Of a DNA stretch of 64,000 nucleotides, positions 21,212 to 30,960 are shown one piece after another. Both the position numbers and the translations under genes were made by a program. The stretch lies in contig BLJB01000087.1 in assembly GCA_013423325.1 (NCBI GenBank), positions 42,468 to 106,467 on the forward strand, in the 5' to 3' direction. Numbering within the stretch: position 1 is the first letter of the stretch; the number at the start of each line of letters is the position of its first letter. The notes under the pieces are model-generated. The model made no database searches, had not been told where the DNA came from, and saw only the letters and a program-made list of their open reading frames with translations. The stretch comes from Usnea hakonensis (Eukaryota > Ascomycota > Lecanoromycetes > Lecanorales > Parmeliaceae).

Positions 21212-22841
21212 ACCATCCTTCTCTCGGCGGCGTCACTTCTATTTACTGTCCTGGTCTACACATAATGTCTTATCCCAATAAACCAAATCACGTAATACGC
21301 TTACCGAATATAAGCATAATCTCTCTGACCCTCAAAGCCAAACTACTCCGCAGGAATAATCGGAAGACGTCTTACCACACCACCGCCAAGACCAAACAGT
21401 GGCGCCGCCGGGGCGTTCCACCCAGCCGTACAACATTCAATTCCGCAGCCGCATAAGCGTTCTCCACGTAGTATCCAGCCACAACCAAACCATCCCATCC
21501 ACGCAAGCAGCAAGCAAAGTAGTTCCATAGCTCGGCGCCTTGGACATAAATTCCAGCGGAACAACAAGACCTTGCTCTTTGCAACAAATATTTACGAACC
21601 CGGAACCGGAAGATTTTTCGTTCCGCAGAGTGCCCACTCAAAAAGCCCCGAGCCATTCCCCACACAACCTTATAACCACCCATCCAGCCACCAAACCCCA
21701 CTTCAAACTTCCGTGGCGTAAACGCCCTGAAAAATTACCCCAAGCCAGGCATCTATGTCGCACATAGCGCACACTCCAGTAATCCACATAGACACCTCAG
21801 CGCCGGATGTTCCCGGACCAGGAAAATCAGTGGATGAGAGTGGCATTAAAGCTCGAGAATTGTATCAGATATCTCACCCAATCCTCCACCCCAGGATTGA
21901 TTTATGCATACTAGAAGGAAAGGGGTGACTCGGTCGTCTTCTACGGAGGTTAACACTCGCGTCGGGACAGAGCTCGCTAGTCTCGATGAGATGGGAGGCT
22001 GATTTATTACATCTGTCAGCGATGATATCAGAAAACCTATCAATCATCTTTTCTACAAGAAAGAGAGGGGAATAAGCCAGCACTATGGGGGGGTGAGCGT
22101 AACGAGCGAGCGAGATTTATATAGGTAGGCTACACTAGATCTTAAGCGGTCATAGCTCCGACCCCTAACCAAGGCAAATCGTGCCCAACTGTTCGTGAAC
22201 CGCAGCACAGCTCGCACAGTTACCTACTTTATACCCTAGACCGTCGACTCGGAATCCACCAGACAAGAACCGTTGAAAGAAGAATCACATTGCTTACTTT
22301 GCCATCAGTGGCCGGAAGAGATAGTGTGTATGCATCTGCTGAAAGCGGAAATCACTAACCCCCACCCACTCCTATAGTGACGAGAGCCGCGACTCCTCTC
22401 GATAGGTTCCTTTGAGATATAAATCTGAGTCCGCAGGGCCGATGCTTCCCCTTTTATCTATCCTCAGGTAGCTTATCCCCCCAAAAAGTCCCCTATGCCA
22501 AAGCCAAGCAATCTCCCCTACTACAACCATTATCTGAAAGGCCCGCCGGTACAGACGCTCAATTCGCTGAGGATATTGGTGTTGGGGGAGAGGGATGAGT
22601 TTGAAATTGGAGCTTTGCGAAGGGTTTGGTAGGTCGTGCTTTGTGCGTTCTGTCTTGCGATGCCGTGATGAATGGAATGACTTGATCTGTGGGAAGATTG
22701 ACGGGTGTGACCCGGGAGGGAAGTCGAGGCTGAAGGTCTCACTAGCCAAGACATTTTCCGGAACCGCCCATAGATATCCCACAGACTGTTGATGATTCGA
22801 AGTATGTGCACCATTCCATCATGCCTATCATCCAAAAAATC
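21212..22841. other. intergenic, nothing recognised
   Basis: Frames at 21372-21701 and 22372-22782 are short, overlap on both strands and lack domains. No RNA gene was seen. Confidence 0.5.
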
Positions 22842-24847
22842 CTACCCCGCAGCATAAAAATCCAGCTCTGTATGCCTCTGAACCTCCTGACACGCCTCCC
22901 TCCCGGAATGAACATACTTATCCGGCCCCGATATATACACCCAAGAGCATCCCCCCTCTCTCCTCTCCTTGACGCAAATCTCCGAGAGCGCCTGCCCCAA
23001 ATCCACACGACTTCTACCCGGACCAGTGAGGCACTTTCTCAACTCCAATCCTTCCGCTTTCGGCTCGAGAAATGGCAAGTCGATGTCCTCTGATTCTTTG
23101 ACGCTCCACAAGATGATACACCTACGCCATTTGCGAAGCGGTGATACCTCGCGTGAGAATTTGTTGGAGTCGATCGTTGCTGCGTAGTTGAAAGCGGCGG
23201 CGATGGAGATGGCTCCGGTTACACCTGTGCCTGCTACGAGGCACACCACGGTGTCGTAACGGTAGGGATCTGCGGGAGTGAAGTACGGTCCTTCGAGACG
23301 GAGTGCGACGTTGATACCGCCGGCTACTGGCGTGAATGGAGCTAGTGATCTCTCCATGTCAATGTTGCTGTCGCTCTGCCGCTTCGACAGCTCGGGTTGC
23401 TGCTCGTCTACAAGGGCCGCGAGCCGCCCCGTCCACTGCGTACTTTGCTTACGTTTTTCCTTGCCCCTGAGTATCCGCTTGTACAGTGGCAAAGGCACGA
23501 CGGCAGTGCTACTCGGTCCTTTCCCCCCATGTTTGCGGAAGAGGAATTGAATGGGAAAGTCGTCCTCAGAAGCGTCAGTGGCGTTGTTCTGGGACGCTAG
23601 GTGTGTCACCGTGGTGAATGGATGCAGTTCCCGAAGTGAGGAGTCGGCGTGATGGATGTAGAAATGGGCAATCGGCGACCGGCACGAGCAGCCTGATAGC
23701 CTTTGGCGCGGCAGCGGAAGTGTGACACTAAGGAAGACAGTTAGCACTAACACATGAGCGAGTATAAGGACGGCTTGACTGACCAATACCAGCCCTTACC
23801 AAGAGTGCAGATGCTTCCATTCAGGCTCATTCTCAGCTCCCACAAGCGCATCATCCAGTCGAGGAACCACATAGCCAAGCCTGGAGCTGTACAATAGAAG
23901 AGCGTGCTCGCGTGAAGGCATATGACAATGACCATGAGAATAGCCAGCAGGTGGGTGAAGTAGAAGAGGTTGAAGTTTGCCCTGCGTACTTTCGGTAAGG
24001 TCGTAATGGCGATGGCGCACATGACCAGGGCAGCACAGGAGCCACTGAAGATCATAGAGGCGCGCCAAATGCCAATACTTGAGGTGTCGCCAGGCCAGAC
24101 TTGTGTGTGGAGGTAGGTTGGATTGAGAACGGGAATGACCATTCGAAGTTGCACCGAAAGACTGTTGAAGGCTGGTACCCATGAGACATACAAGCATCCA
24201 TGGATGATGACCAGAACGAAGAGGGTGTAGGCTGTCAGAGTATGGTTGGTGAGAGTGGTCGACGCCGAGAGCTGAAAAAAGGATGCAAGTGCGCTGTGCC
24301 GAGATATCGGCAGCAAGACCATTCCCATCGTGATATCGCAGAGATGCCCGGTCTGGGCAATGGCTGCCAGTCTACTACTCCCGACGGCAATCCCTGCAAC
24401 ATCATTCCTATGATTGAAGTAGTCGCGCAATGGGACCCACCAGACTCCAATGGCAATTCCATACAGCGAGATGACCCAAAAGAACATGATCAGAAATCCA
24501 ATACTCACATGCCTCCGAATGACTGGCAATTTCCGTGTCGCGAGTGGCCGTGCCAGGGCCTTTTGCATTTCCGGATGGAATGCCCGGACCGACAGGAATG
24601 TCACCGAGATTGAAAGCCAAAAGTACCAAACAATGACATGCAACCTTGCTTGAAGCGGAAACAGCGACTCGCCACATGTACTCGCATAGCACCAATGGTC
24701 CGATCGAAACGTCAGGCCAATGGAGAGGCCAAACGTGGTAACCAGGCTTCCAGCGAGAGGCCAAAGACATGTGCGAGGCGTGATTCGGGATGCGTGTTTC
24801 TTGATTGCCGGCAATACCGCCTTTGAGGCTCCTTCTGCGTATGCCAT
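22842..24847 (-). CDS. ferric reductase / NADPH oxidase-like flavocytochrome
   Basis: Two exons: 23784-24847 and 22842-23727, in phase, 649 residues, ATG at 24847. The first exon holds the membrane core. Two His pairs for two hemes are visible: TNHTLTAYTLFVLVIIHG (His-x13-His) and FTHLLAILMVIVICLH (His-x12-His). Further spans lie N-terminal of these. After the intron comes the flavin part. HPFT in RELHPFTTVTH is the FAD motif, VVCLVAGTGVTGA is the NAD(P)H-binding GxGxTG, and YISGPDKYVHSG sits near the end. Such proteins pass electrons from NADPH through FAD and heme across the membrane, reducing Fe3+/Cu2+ or oxygen. The sequence does not say which. No EF-hand is present. A charged, low-complexity insert (near RKHGGKGPSS to KRQSDSN) separates the FAD and NAD motifs and is longer than usual. 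No siderophore or iron-uptake gene lies next to it. Confidence 0.85.
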
Positions 24848-26436
24848 GCAGGCGAGTCGCAGTCCATGCTACAAAGCCAGGTTCGAGACAAGAAGGATCA
24901 AGCACGCTTGAGACAAGGTACGACTGAGCTAGCGACGAGCCCAGTAGCAACAGGTAATGCGGCAAGCCGTACTGAACGAAAGAGCAGGAAACATCGGAGT
25001 TGTGGGTTTAATAATTCGATTTCGATCACCCATAAAAATGTCTAACCCCAACCAGGTGACACATAGACCAAGCTTTCGCCATCGGAGTGCCGATCAAGCC
25101 CTAAACTCTTTGTAGTTGTGTTAATACCAAAGGAGTCCTCGGTAGTATAGTATCGTCCCAATCCGGCAGCCCAGACGAATTATCCACCAATTAGACGGGA
25201 GCTTAGCCTCGATTGCACTAGTGCACATCATCAAAGCGGCCATAAACTTGCAGATCCCTTTCTTGAAGCTCGCCCGACTGTTAAAGCAGCCCCAATGACT
25301 TACAAGCGCTAAGTTTCATCGAGATCAGCCCTGATTGCCCCCGCAATTGCCCCGCAATCAGCTATCATGCGATCCAAAGTCAATGGAAGGTAGAAAGTCC
25401 GCAATATAACACATCTCTTTCTCTGTCAAATCAGTTTACACTTTATATCAGTACGTATCAAAAGCTCAGGTCATACTAAAGCTTATTCCAGGACCCTGTG
25501 GGCGCGATTTGAAGGGAAGGCTTCGGCCTAGTCATTGAAGGCGAAGACTTTGCTGGCCTAAAGTTTGTTATTTGTTTTCGAAGACCTTTGACCGCTTGGC
25601 GCAACGTCAGAAAAAGCGCTAGAAGTTAGGGAGTGGTCCATTTTGGTCAGGAACGAAGCATTGCCTTGCAGTCTTGAGAGGTAATTGGAATCAGCATAAT
25701 TTTGGTGTGAGATCACGGCGTAAAGGGGTCGGAAATTGAAGCCGTTTGACTGGTATTAGGTGTATATCCGCTATCATGGTGCGAGACGATGAGTGGACGG
25801 AAAAGATCCCTTTAAGCGATCGAAATACCGTGTCACCGGAGATGCAACAAGAATTACGTAGTCTGAAATTTGCACAGGAGGCTTTAGCGGCGTAGGTCGG
25901 TGCAACGATGTCTAGCGCCAAGATGTTGAGTCTCCGTTGATCATAAATGCTTCTTCACATCCTCGCAGGAGATCGGTGCATACTGCTGGGAAGACAGTTG
26001 CGCAGAGGTCAGAATGGATCTTTCCTCGACACGGGAGTCTCTAATCGTTTCAGGGAAATTCTTCGGAACGACGTCCCCATCCCGAGGTATCATGGAGTTT
26101 GTAGGCTCATGTCTGTACCCGTTTTGCCGATACAGCTAACGTTAAGAGGAGGAATACTGTTGTACAGGCATAGGTAGTGTCGTGCCGGTCTATGGAGCGT
26201 ACTAAATGTCTTGACGGACTCAGGCCTGGATTGATGATGTCAGCTGTCTCATGTAGGTCAGCTCGAGACGATGAGTACAATTAGTAGACTTCTTTCTTCA
26301 AAGTCCGAATACCTATTCCGTCTATCCTGCAAGTATCTCTAAACGGCGCCTCAAGGGTAGTCAGCACTCGTACAAAAAGCCGCAAGGGCGCCTCAAGGGC
26401 AGCCATGGTCCACAAATAGAACCCCAAGGTTTGTTA
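24848..26436. other. intergenic, nothing recognised
   Basis: About 1.6 kb with no supported gene. Near 26345-26395 the phrase GGCGCCTCAAGGG occurs twice, about 46 bp apart, just outside the 3' end of the HNH gene. Confidence 0.5.
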
Positions 26437-27681
26437 TCATTCATTCGCTTCCCCCTCATTGTCGTCGTCATCGGAATCGGATTCCGAATCGCAATCCTCC
26501 TCAGCCTTGAGTGTCTCTTGAATGTGTGTATTCGCTGCAATAATCGCTGTTAAGTCGGCTTCTGCATCCTCTTCTTTAATGGCGCCTTCTAGAAGATGCT
26601 CATAATCGTGGCCCATTTCCTCAACAAACCCCAAAAGCATACCCTCACGCATGTATCTTCCAGGAGTACCCCAGAATCTTTGCCTGAGTTCAGCTCTCGA
26701 AGTTTCAAGATGTTTGCCTGCAAAAGAGCGACGCAGCATCGCTGCGCAGTAGGCGAAGTATAAATATCTTGCGCGTGGGCGAAAATTTGTCTTGAATTGC
26801 ACGCGCTCGTTGTCGAGATCCGCCCAAATCTTACCAGTATCATGTACTAGGGTTTTCATGGTACTGTGATTTGGATTCAAGACCCTGATCTTGTACTCTC
26901 TTGGGTCGGAGGCTTCCCAAGTATCAACATCCTGTTGGGTAGGCTGATCCACAATATCAGGCACAATCACGAAATGGCCTACTTCAAACCGCTCTTCGGC
27001 TTCGGTCGACCACAGGATGCCATTTTCTGCTCGGAAGAGTTCCGATTGCCCGCCTCCTGGAGGTCCGAAGATTGCTGCCATCGTCGCTTCGCCACATTTC
27101 GACGGGAAAATATGGCCAGCTTTCGTTGCATGTTTGGACCAATAGCGACCTGTAGCCGGGCACCAAATTGCAGTGCTGCGTGGGTCTGGGTGCCGACTAT
27201 CCAATTTCGTCATGAGTTCTGCAACGAAATTCGATTGCAGTGAGAGATCAATGAAACTTCTGCGAAGACTGGACTTCTCCTCTTGCGATCTCATCTTCTC
27301 TGCTTGAGTCTGATAGAGCTTGGTATCCAGCTCTAACGATTGTTCTTGTAGAATCAACTTCTGGCCTTCCTCGCTGTCGAGAAAGGCCTTTGTGCTATCC
27401 GCATCCTTCAAGCTCGCAATTGATATCTGTCTGGTAAGAGAGGTAGCTTGTCTCTCCTTGTCTGCAAGCTCTCGACGAGCTGTCCAATAGCGGGTATCGA
27501 AGCTCGATTTGAGCTTGAGATCCTTTCTCCGCCTCTTCGCCTCTCGATTACACTCATCTCTCTTATTCGTCAAGTCCCGAAGACGCTTGACTTTAGAGGC
27601 ATCGCTCTTTTCTGGAGACCAACTTGAGGCTCGCTCTGGAACGCTTCTAGAACGTAGGTGGAACAGCGTTTTGCGGTCCAT
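26437..27681 (-). CDS. HNH-nuclease-domain protein with N-terminal coiled coil
   Basis: Single exon, 414 residues, ATG at 27681. Residues 25-150 are rich in Lys, Arg, Glu and Gln (for example KRDECNREAKRRRKDL and EKMRSQEEKSSLRR) and should form a coiled coil with DNA- or RNA-friendly charge. Residues of about 168-260 carry the fungal HNH_2-like block: AIWCPATGRYW, KAGHIFPSKCG with the candidate catalytic His, FGPPGGG, LFRAENGILW with the family Asn, and RFEVGHFVIVPD. The C-terminus is acidic (SESDSDDDDNEGE). Fungal genomes hold many such HNH proteins, and most are uncharacterised; DNA cleavage is assumed from the fold. The final metal-binding His common in active HNH enzymes is not obvious, so activity is uncertain. 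A broken member of a related family lies at 34.9-35.8 kb. Confidence 0.75.
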   Translation of the reverse strand: MDRKTLFHLRSRSVPERASSWSPEKSDASKVKRLRDLTNKRDECNREAKRRRKDLKLKSSFDTRYWTARRELADKERQATSLTRQISIASLKDADSTKAFLDSEEGQKLILQEQSLELDTKLYQTQAEKMRSQEEKSSLRRSFIDLSLQSNFVAELMTKLDSRHPDPRSTAIWCPATGRYWSKHATKAGHIFPSKCGEATMAAIFGPPGGGQSELFRAENGILWSTEAEERFEVGHFVIVPDIVDQPTQQDVDTWEASDPREYKIRVLNPNHSTMKTLVHDTGKIWADLDNERVQFKTNFRPRARYLYFAYCAAMLRRSFAGKHLETSRAELRQRFWGTPGRYMREGMLLGFVEEMGHDYEHLLEGAIKEEDAEADLTAIIAANTHIQETLKAEEDCDSESDSDDDDNEGEANE

Positions 27682-28035
27682 GTTGAAGGAATAGATAAGT
27701 TGGAGTGTGTTTGTGTGTGTGCACGTGTATGCTCACGTGTGTTGGTGGTTATGCAGAGAGAGCACGTTAGACAAAAGATCTATCAATCCGAGAATGAGTC
27801 AAGCGCCGCCTTCTTTGGTACCGAAAGTCTCAGGTTACGGCGGAGCCTTAGGGCCAATTGTTGGAATCTGAGCATTTTCCAATCCAAGTTATGTGCAGGC
27901 TTCATATACAATAGTAGGCATCAATTTTTATTGCATTAAAATGTTAAGGAAGGAGAGAAGGATTCACGAATGCGGGGTGACTAATCAATGACTAATTGAC
28001 TTGATTGGAAATGAGTTTATTTGAGAAAAAAGTGC
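27682..28035. other. intergenic upstream of the HNH gene
   Basis: Contains a GTGT-rich patch near 27700-27740 directly upstream of the HNH start. No gene was recognised. Confidence 0.5.
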
Positions 28036-28069
28036 AGGGAGCTAAGGCCCGAAAGGGCCTTAGCTCCCT
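28036..28069. repeat. perfect 15-bp inverted repeat with GAAA loop
   Basis: AGGGAGCTAAGGCCC at 28036-28050 is followed by GAAA and then the exact reverse complement at 28055-28069. It sits exactly where ordinary sequence gives way to an AT-rich block. A second small inverted pair, CGCTGG and CCAGCG, follows within 35 bp. Such GC-rich palindromes are seen at ends of transposons and foldback elements, but no target duplication was found. Confidence 0.8.
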
Positions 28070-28370
28070 ACGCTGGCCAATTATATAGGTACCTATCCAG
28101 CGCTAAAACACACTCTAAACAGGCTTTATACCCGGATAGAAAAGTCTCAAGAACTTATTACTTTAATTCCTTTTCTTCCATATACAATATGATAATAATA
28201 TAAAGAGGTAGAATTATAGAGTAAATAATACGCTTTTAAATAATGCTTTATATGTGGATTTTAACCGCCTATTGTAGGTTCTATATGAAAGAGAAGAAAA
28301 AAGAGGGTCTCTCCGATAGGGTCTATCCCTAAGAAAAAGAAGAAATCAGTAGATTTGGGCCCCTAGGGAT
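28070..28370. repeat. short AT-rich block, possible RIP-decayed insertion
   Basis: About 300 bp with strong AT bias and many TA steps, unlike the flanks. It starts at the hairpin and ends near GGGCCCCTAGGG at about 28357. It has no coding frame of interest. It resembles the larger block at 61.6-63.5 kb in composition. Confidence 0.45.
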
Positions 28371-29032
28371 TTACAAACTTTTCACTACTGGGAAGTCCCA
28401 CGCCTCAGCACATATTACTTGACTAGAGTACATGAGATGAGAACATCTAGGCACTATATGCAAATACATAAACCCTAGCAGCAAAATTTCTTCTCCTTAG
28501 GTAGTCCGCCCCCACTAGAATCCCGACAATGGTCGCGGGACGTACAAATGTACTATCAGACGAGCAGAGACCAACGTCTATTATTTTTCAGGGACTTTCA
28601 TCCAATGTCGAACAGGAGTCTATCTTCTCTCACATGTATGCTGTTCAGTAGAAGACGGCGCTCTACGTCGCTAAGACGTGATTTGACTAGATTCTATCCA
28701 AGACCATTACCCAACAGGGTAGAAAAGAGCCATCCTGCAAAATCGAAATGAAGAAGGAATATGCCTCTAAGTAAAACATATGAAGGAGAAGAGAAGGAAA
28801 GAGTTGCGCATTAGCGGTTCCTTTACAGGACTAATTCCACACTTCACTACTCAAATGGCAGGAGCCATGCCCCAAAAGCGCGTTGATCTCTGGACTCATG
28901 CCGCTCGATCTTTTCCTTTTTCCTCTACATCGCACTTGATTCTCCACCAGTAAGTCCTTAGCCCTTGACACCTATCCTTATTGTCATTTGTGCTTTTTGG
29001 GAGAAATCTATACTGACACAAATCTTCTATAG

Positions 29033-29933
29033 TGCCTGTATGCAACGTATGTCTCGCCTGGGGACACACGTCATCAACCTGCACTCAGTCAAGACCTAGA
29101 GATGAAAATGTACGTTCACGATAAGCCTTATTTCTCTACTAGATCCTAACTAGATTCAACTATTCCGCACATTTGTTTTCCCCGTACATATCTTGTATAT
29201 TGTCAGTCTTCTTCAAGTAATCAAAGGCTAACAACATGTAATTAGTCGATGTTAAGAGGCATGGAAGCCCTCTTCAGGGCTTATGCCGAAGTTGCGTCCC
29301 GGCCCCGTCCTCCTCCTCCTCCTCCTCGCCCCCACCCACCCCCTCAAGGTAGGATAAACATCCCTTTTTAAGGAGATATGTGTGGAAAGATGAAAAACGT
29401 ATGTTGATGGATTGTGTCTCCAGACCCTCGCCGCCGGCCCCCCCGCGCCCCCCAAGATCGCCCCTCCCGTGGTGGTGGGCCCCTCCGTCGCCGCCCCCGC
29501 CGGGCCCCAGGCCCAAGCGCTGGTTAGTTACCCAATTGCCGCTTTTCAAGACAGGACATTCTCTTACGTGAAATGATTCAGTCAACGCATGGAATGAGTT
29601 TGGTCCGTGCCTGAATGTTCAGTTGAATCGATTTTGGGTTGATAAAATGCTGATTTTAGCGTCGAGTAGCTCGTCAGCAGCAGCAGCAGCAGCAGCAGCA
29701 ACAGCAACAACAACAACCACCACCGCAGCAGCAGCAACAGCAACTACAACAGCAACAACAACAGCAACTACCGCGGCAGCAGCAACAGCAACAACCACCA
29801 CCGCGGCAGCAACAGCAACAGCAGCAGCAGCCACAGCCACAATCTTGGGCAGATGAGAGTAAGCCCGTTCTCTGATCTCACCAATGAAAGCCCCTTGGCT
29901 GATGATTTCCTAGTGAAGGAGGCGCAGGACTAA
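29033..29933 (+). CDS. zinc-knuckle (CCHC) protein with Pro-rich and polyQ tail; 5' end unresolved
   Basis: Five exons agree in phase: 29033-29109, 29246-29348, 29424-29522, 29670-29858 and 29914-29933. The first has CNVCLAWGHTSSTC, a perfect C-x2-C-x4-H-x4-C zinc knuckle. The second has MEALFRAYAEVASRP and a run of prolines. The third is Arg/Pro/Gly-rich. The fourth encodes about 55 residues that are mostly Gln with Pro. The last intron joins WADE to MKEAQD before the stop. CCHC knuckles bind single-stranded nucleic acid, and the polyQ and RP-rich tracts suggest a disordered RNA- or chromatin-associated protein. The exon upstream of 29033 must end in phase 1. The obvious donor at about 28962 (frame containing MAGAMPQKRVDLW) is in phase 2, and a frame from 28529 (MVAGRTNVLSDEQR) meets stops. 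Either the start is elsewhere or the 5' part is broken. Confidence 0.5.
29675..29845 (+). repeat. CAG/CAA trinucleotide tract
   Basis: Long run of CAG and CAA interrupted by CCA/CCG and CTA units. In the predicted gene frame it encodes polyglutamine with short proline breaks. The interruptions suggest an old tract and not a fresh expansion. Reading on the other strand and frames gives poly-Val/Ala or poly-Ala/Thr, which are shadows. Confidence 0.85.
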
Positions 29934-30281
29934 TTTTTCTATAATGTTAATAATTGCTATATTGCTAGTAGAGAATGAAGACCTTTTGCTCCAACAAACT
30001 GCATTTCTCAATCAAGATCCCCTTACGATCGTAAGAACATATACAATCAAAACCTTAACCCCTCGACGTATCCGGACATCGGCCACTCCTTATCCAGCCC
30101 TTTTCTCCCAGCATACTGGCCCATCAACCCCAACATAATAAGGCCACAGCGTACGATGATACTGACGGACGCGATAGGCCAGAACCTTTAAACTTAGATT
30201 GAGCTACAAGCTACCAAGCCTTTCGAAAGGGGAAGGTAGCGACAAATGCGGGGATTGGGGGTTATGATATGGATGCGGGCC

Positions 30282-30341
30282 GGGGGGGGGGGGGGGGGGG
30301 GGGGTTGGGGGGGGGGNNNNNNNNNNNNNNNGGGGGGGGGG
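30282..30341. other. sequence gap inside a poly-G run
   Basis: Fifteen N at 30317-30331 flanked by long G runs. This is probably an unresolved homopolymer. The true length is unknown. It is not within a predicted exon. Confidence 0.9.
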
Positions 30342-30960
30342 TGGGTATGATAGGTTCCCAGTGTACTTCCGAGTTTCTTTGATGTTCGCATAGTACTTTG
30401 GTATTTTAGGATCTAGCAGTTCTGTATCTCAGCAGTCGATTTGAAGGGAGTTCTCCATTTTAAAGAACACATAGCGTTGTTTCGGTTGATGTTCAGAGTT
30501 TTGGAATAGAAGAATACAACCCAGGGGCAAAGATTTTGTGTCTTGGGTGCTAGGCACGAATTGTATGGCGAAGGAGGTGGGTGTCTATTACAAGGTCTGC
30601 TGTGATTGAAAGTGTTGTATGCTATCTCTAACGCCTGAGTTCCATCTCGTTCATCCTTTCGCCCCTCGTAACCTCCGACGGCTTCAGTTCCTCTATCCTA
30701 TCCACCCTCCTTTCCCCCCCAACTCCAACGGTCTCAGTTCCTCCATCCTATCGAGACACCCCGCATGCCCACCCTTTGCGTCAAATTTCCTTCGGCCTCT
30801 TGCCTCGTCTTACTCCGTTACCTTACTCTCACCTAGGGGCTTTGGACTTGGTGGCGGAGGAAGTATGTTGGTAGTGACGGCTGGACCTTTTCTGGGCATG
30901 TTCTGTTGGTTGGTGATGTATGCGAGGGATGGTCTGGTAAAGCGCTCTATAGAATGCGTG
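30342..30960. other. intergenic 3' of the NACHT gene
   Basis: Nothing recognised. The plus-strand frame at 30619-31041 overlaps the end of the NACHT gene and has no domain. Confidence 0.5.

Noticed and set aside
29619..29856. Poly-Val/Ala (minus) and poly-Ala/Thr (plus) frames over the CAG/CAA tract
   Set aside because: Shadow translations of the trinucleotide repeat; the Gln frame is the one that splices into the flanking exons.
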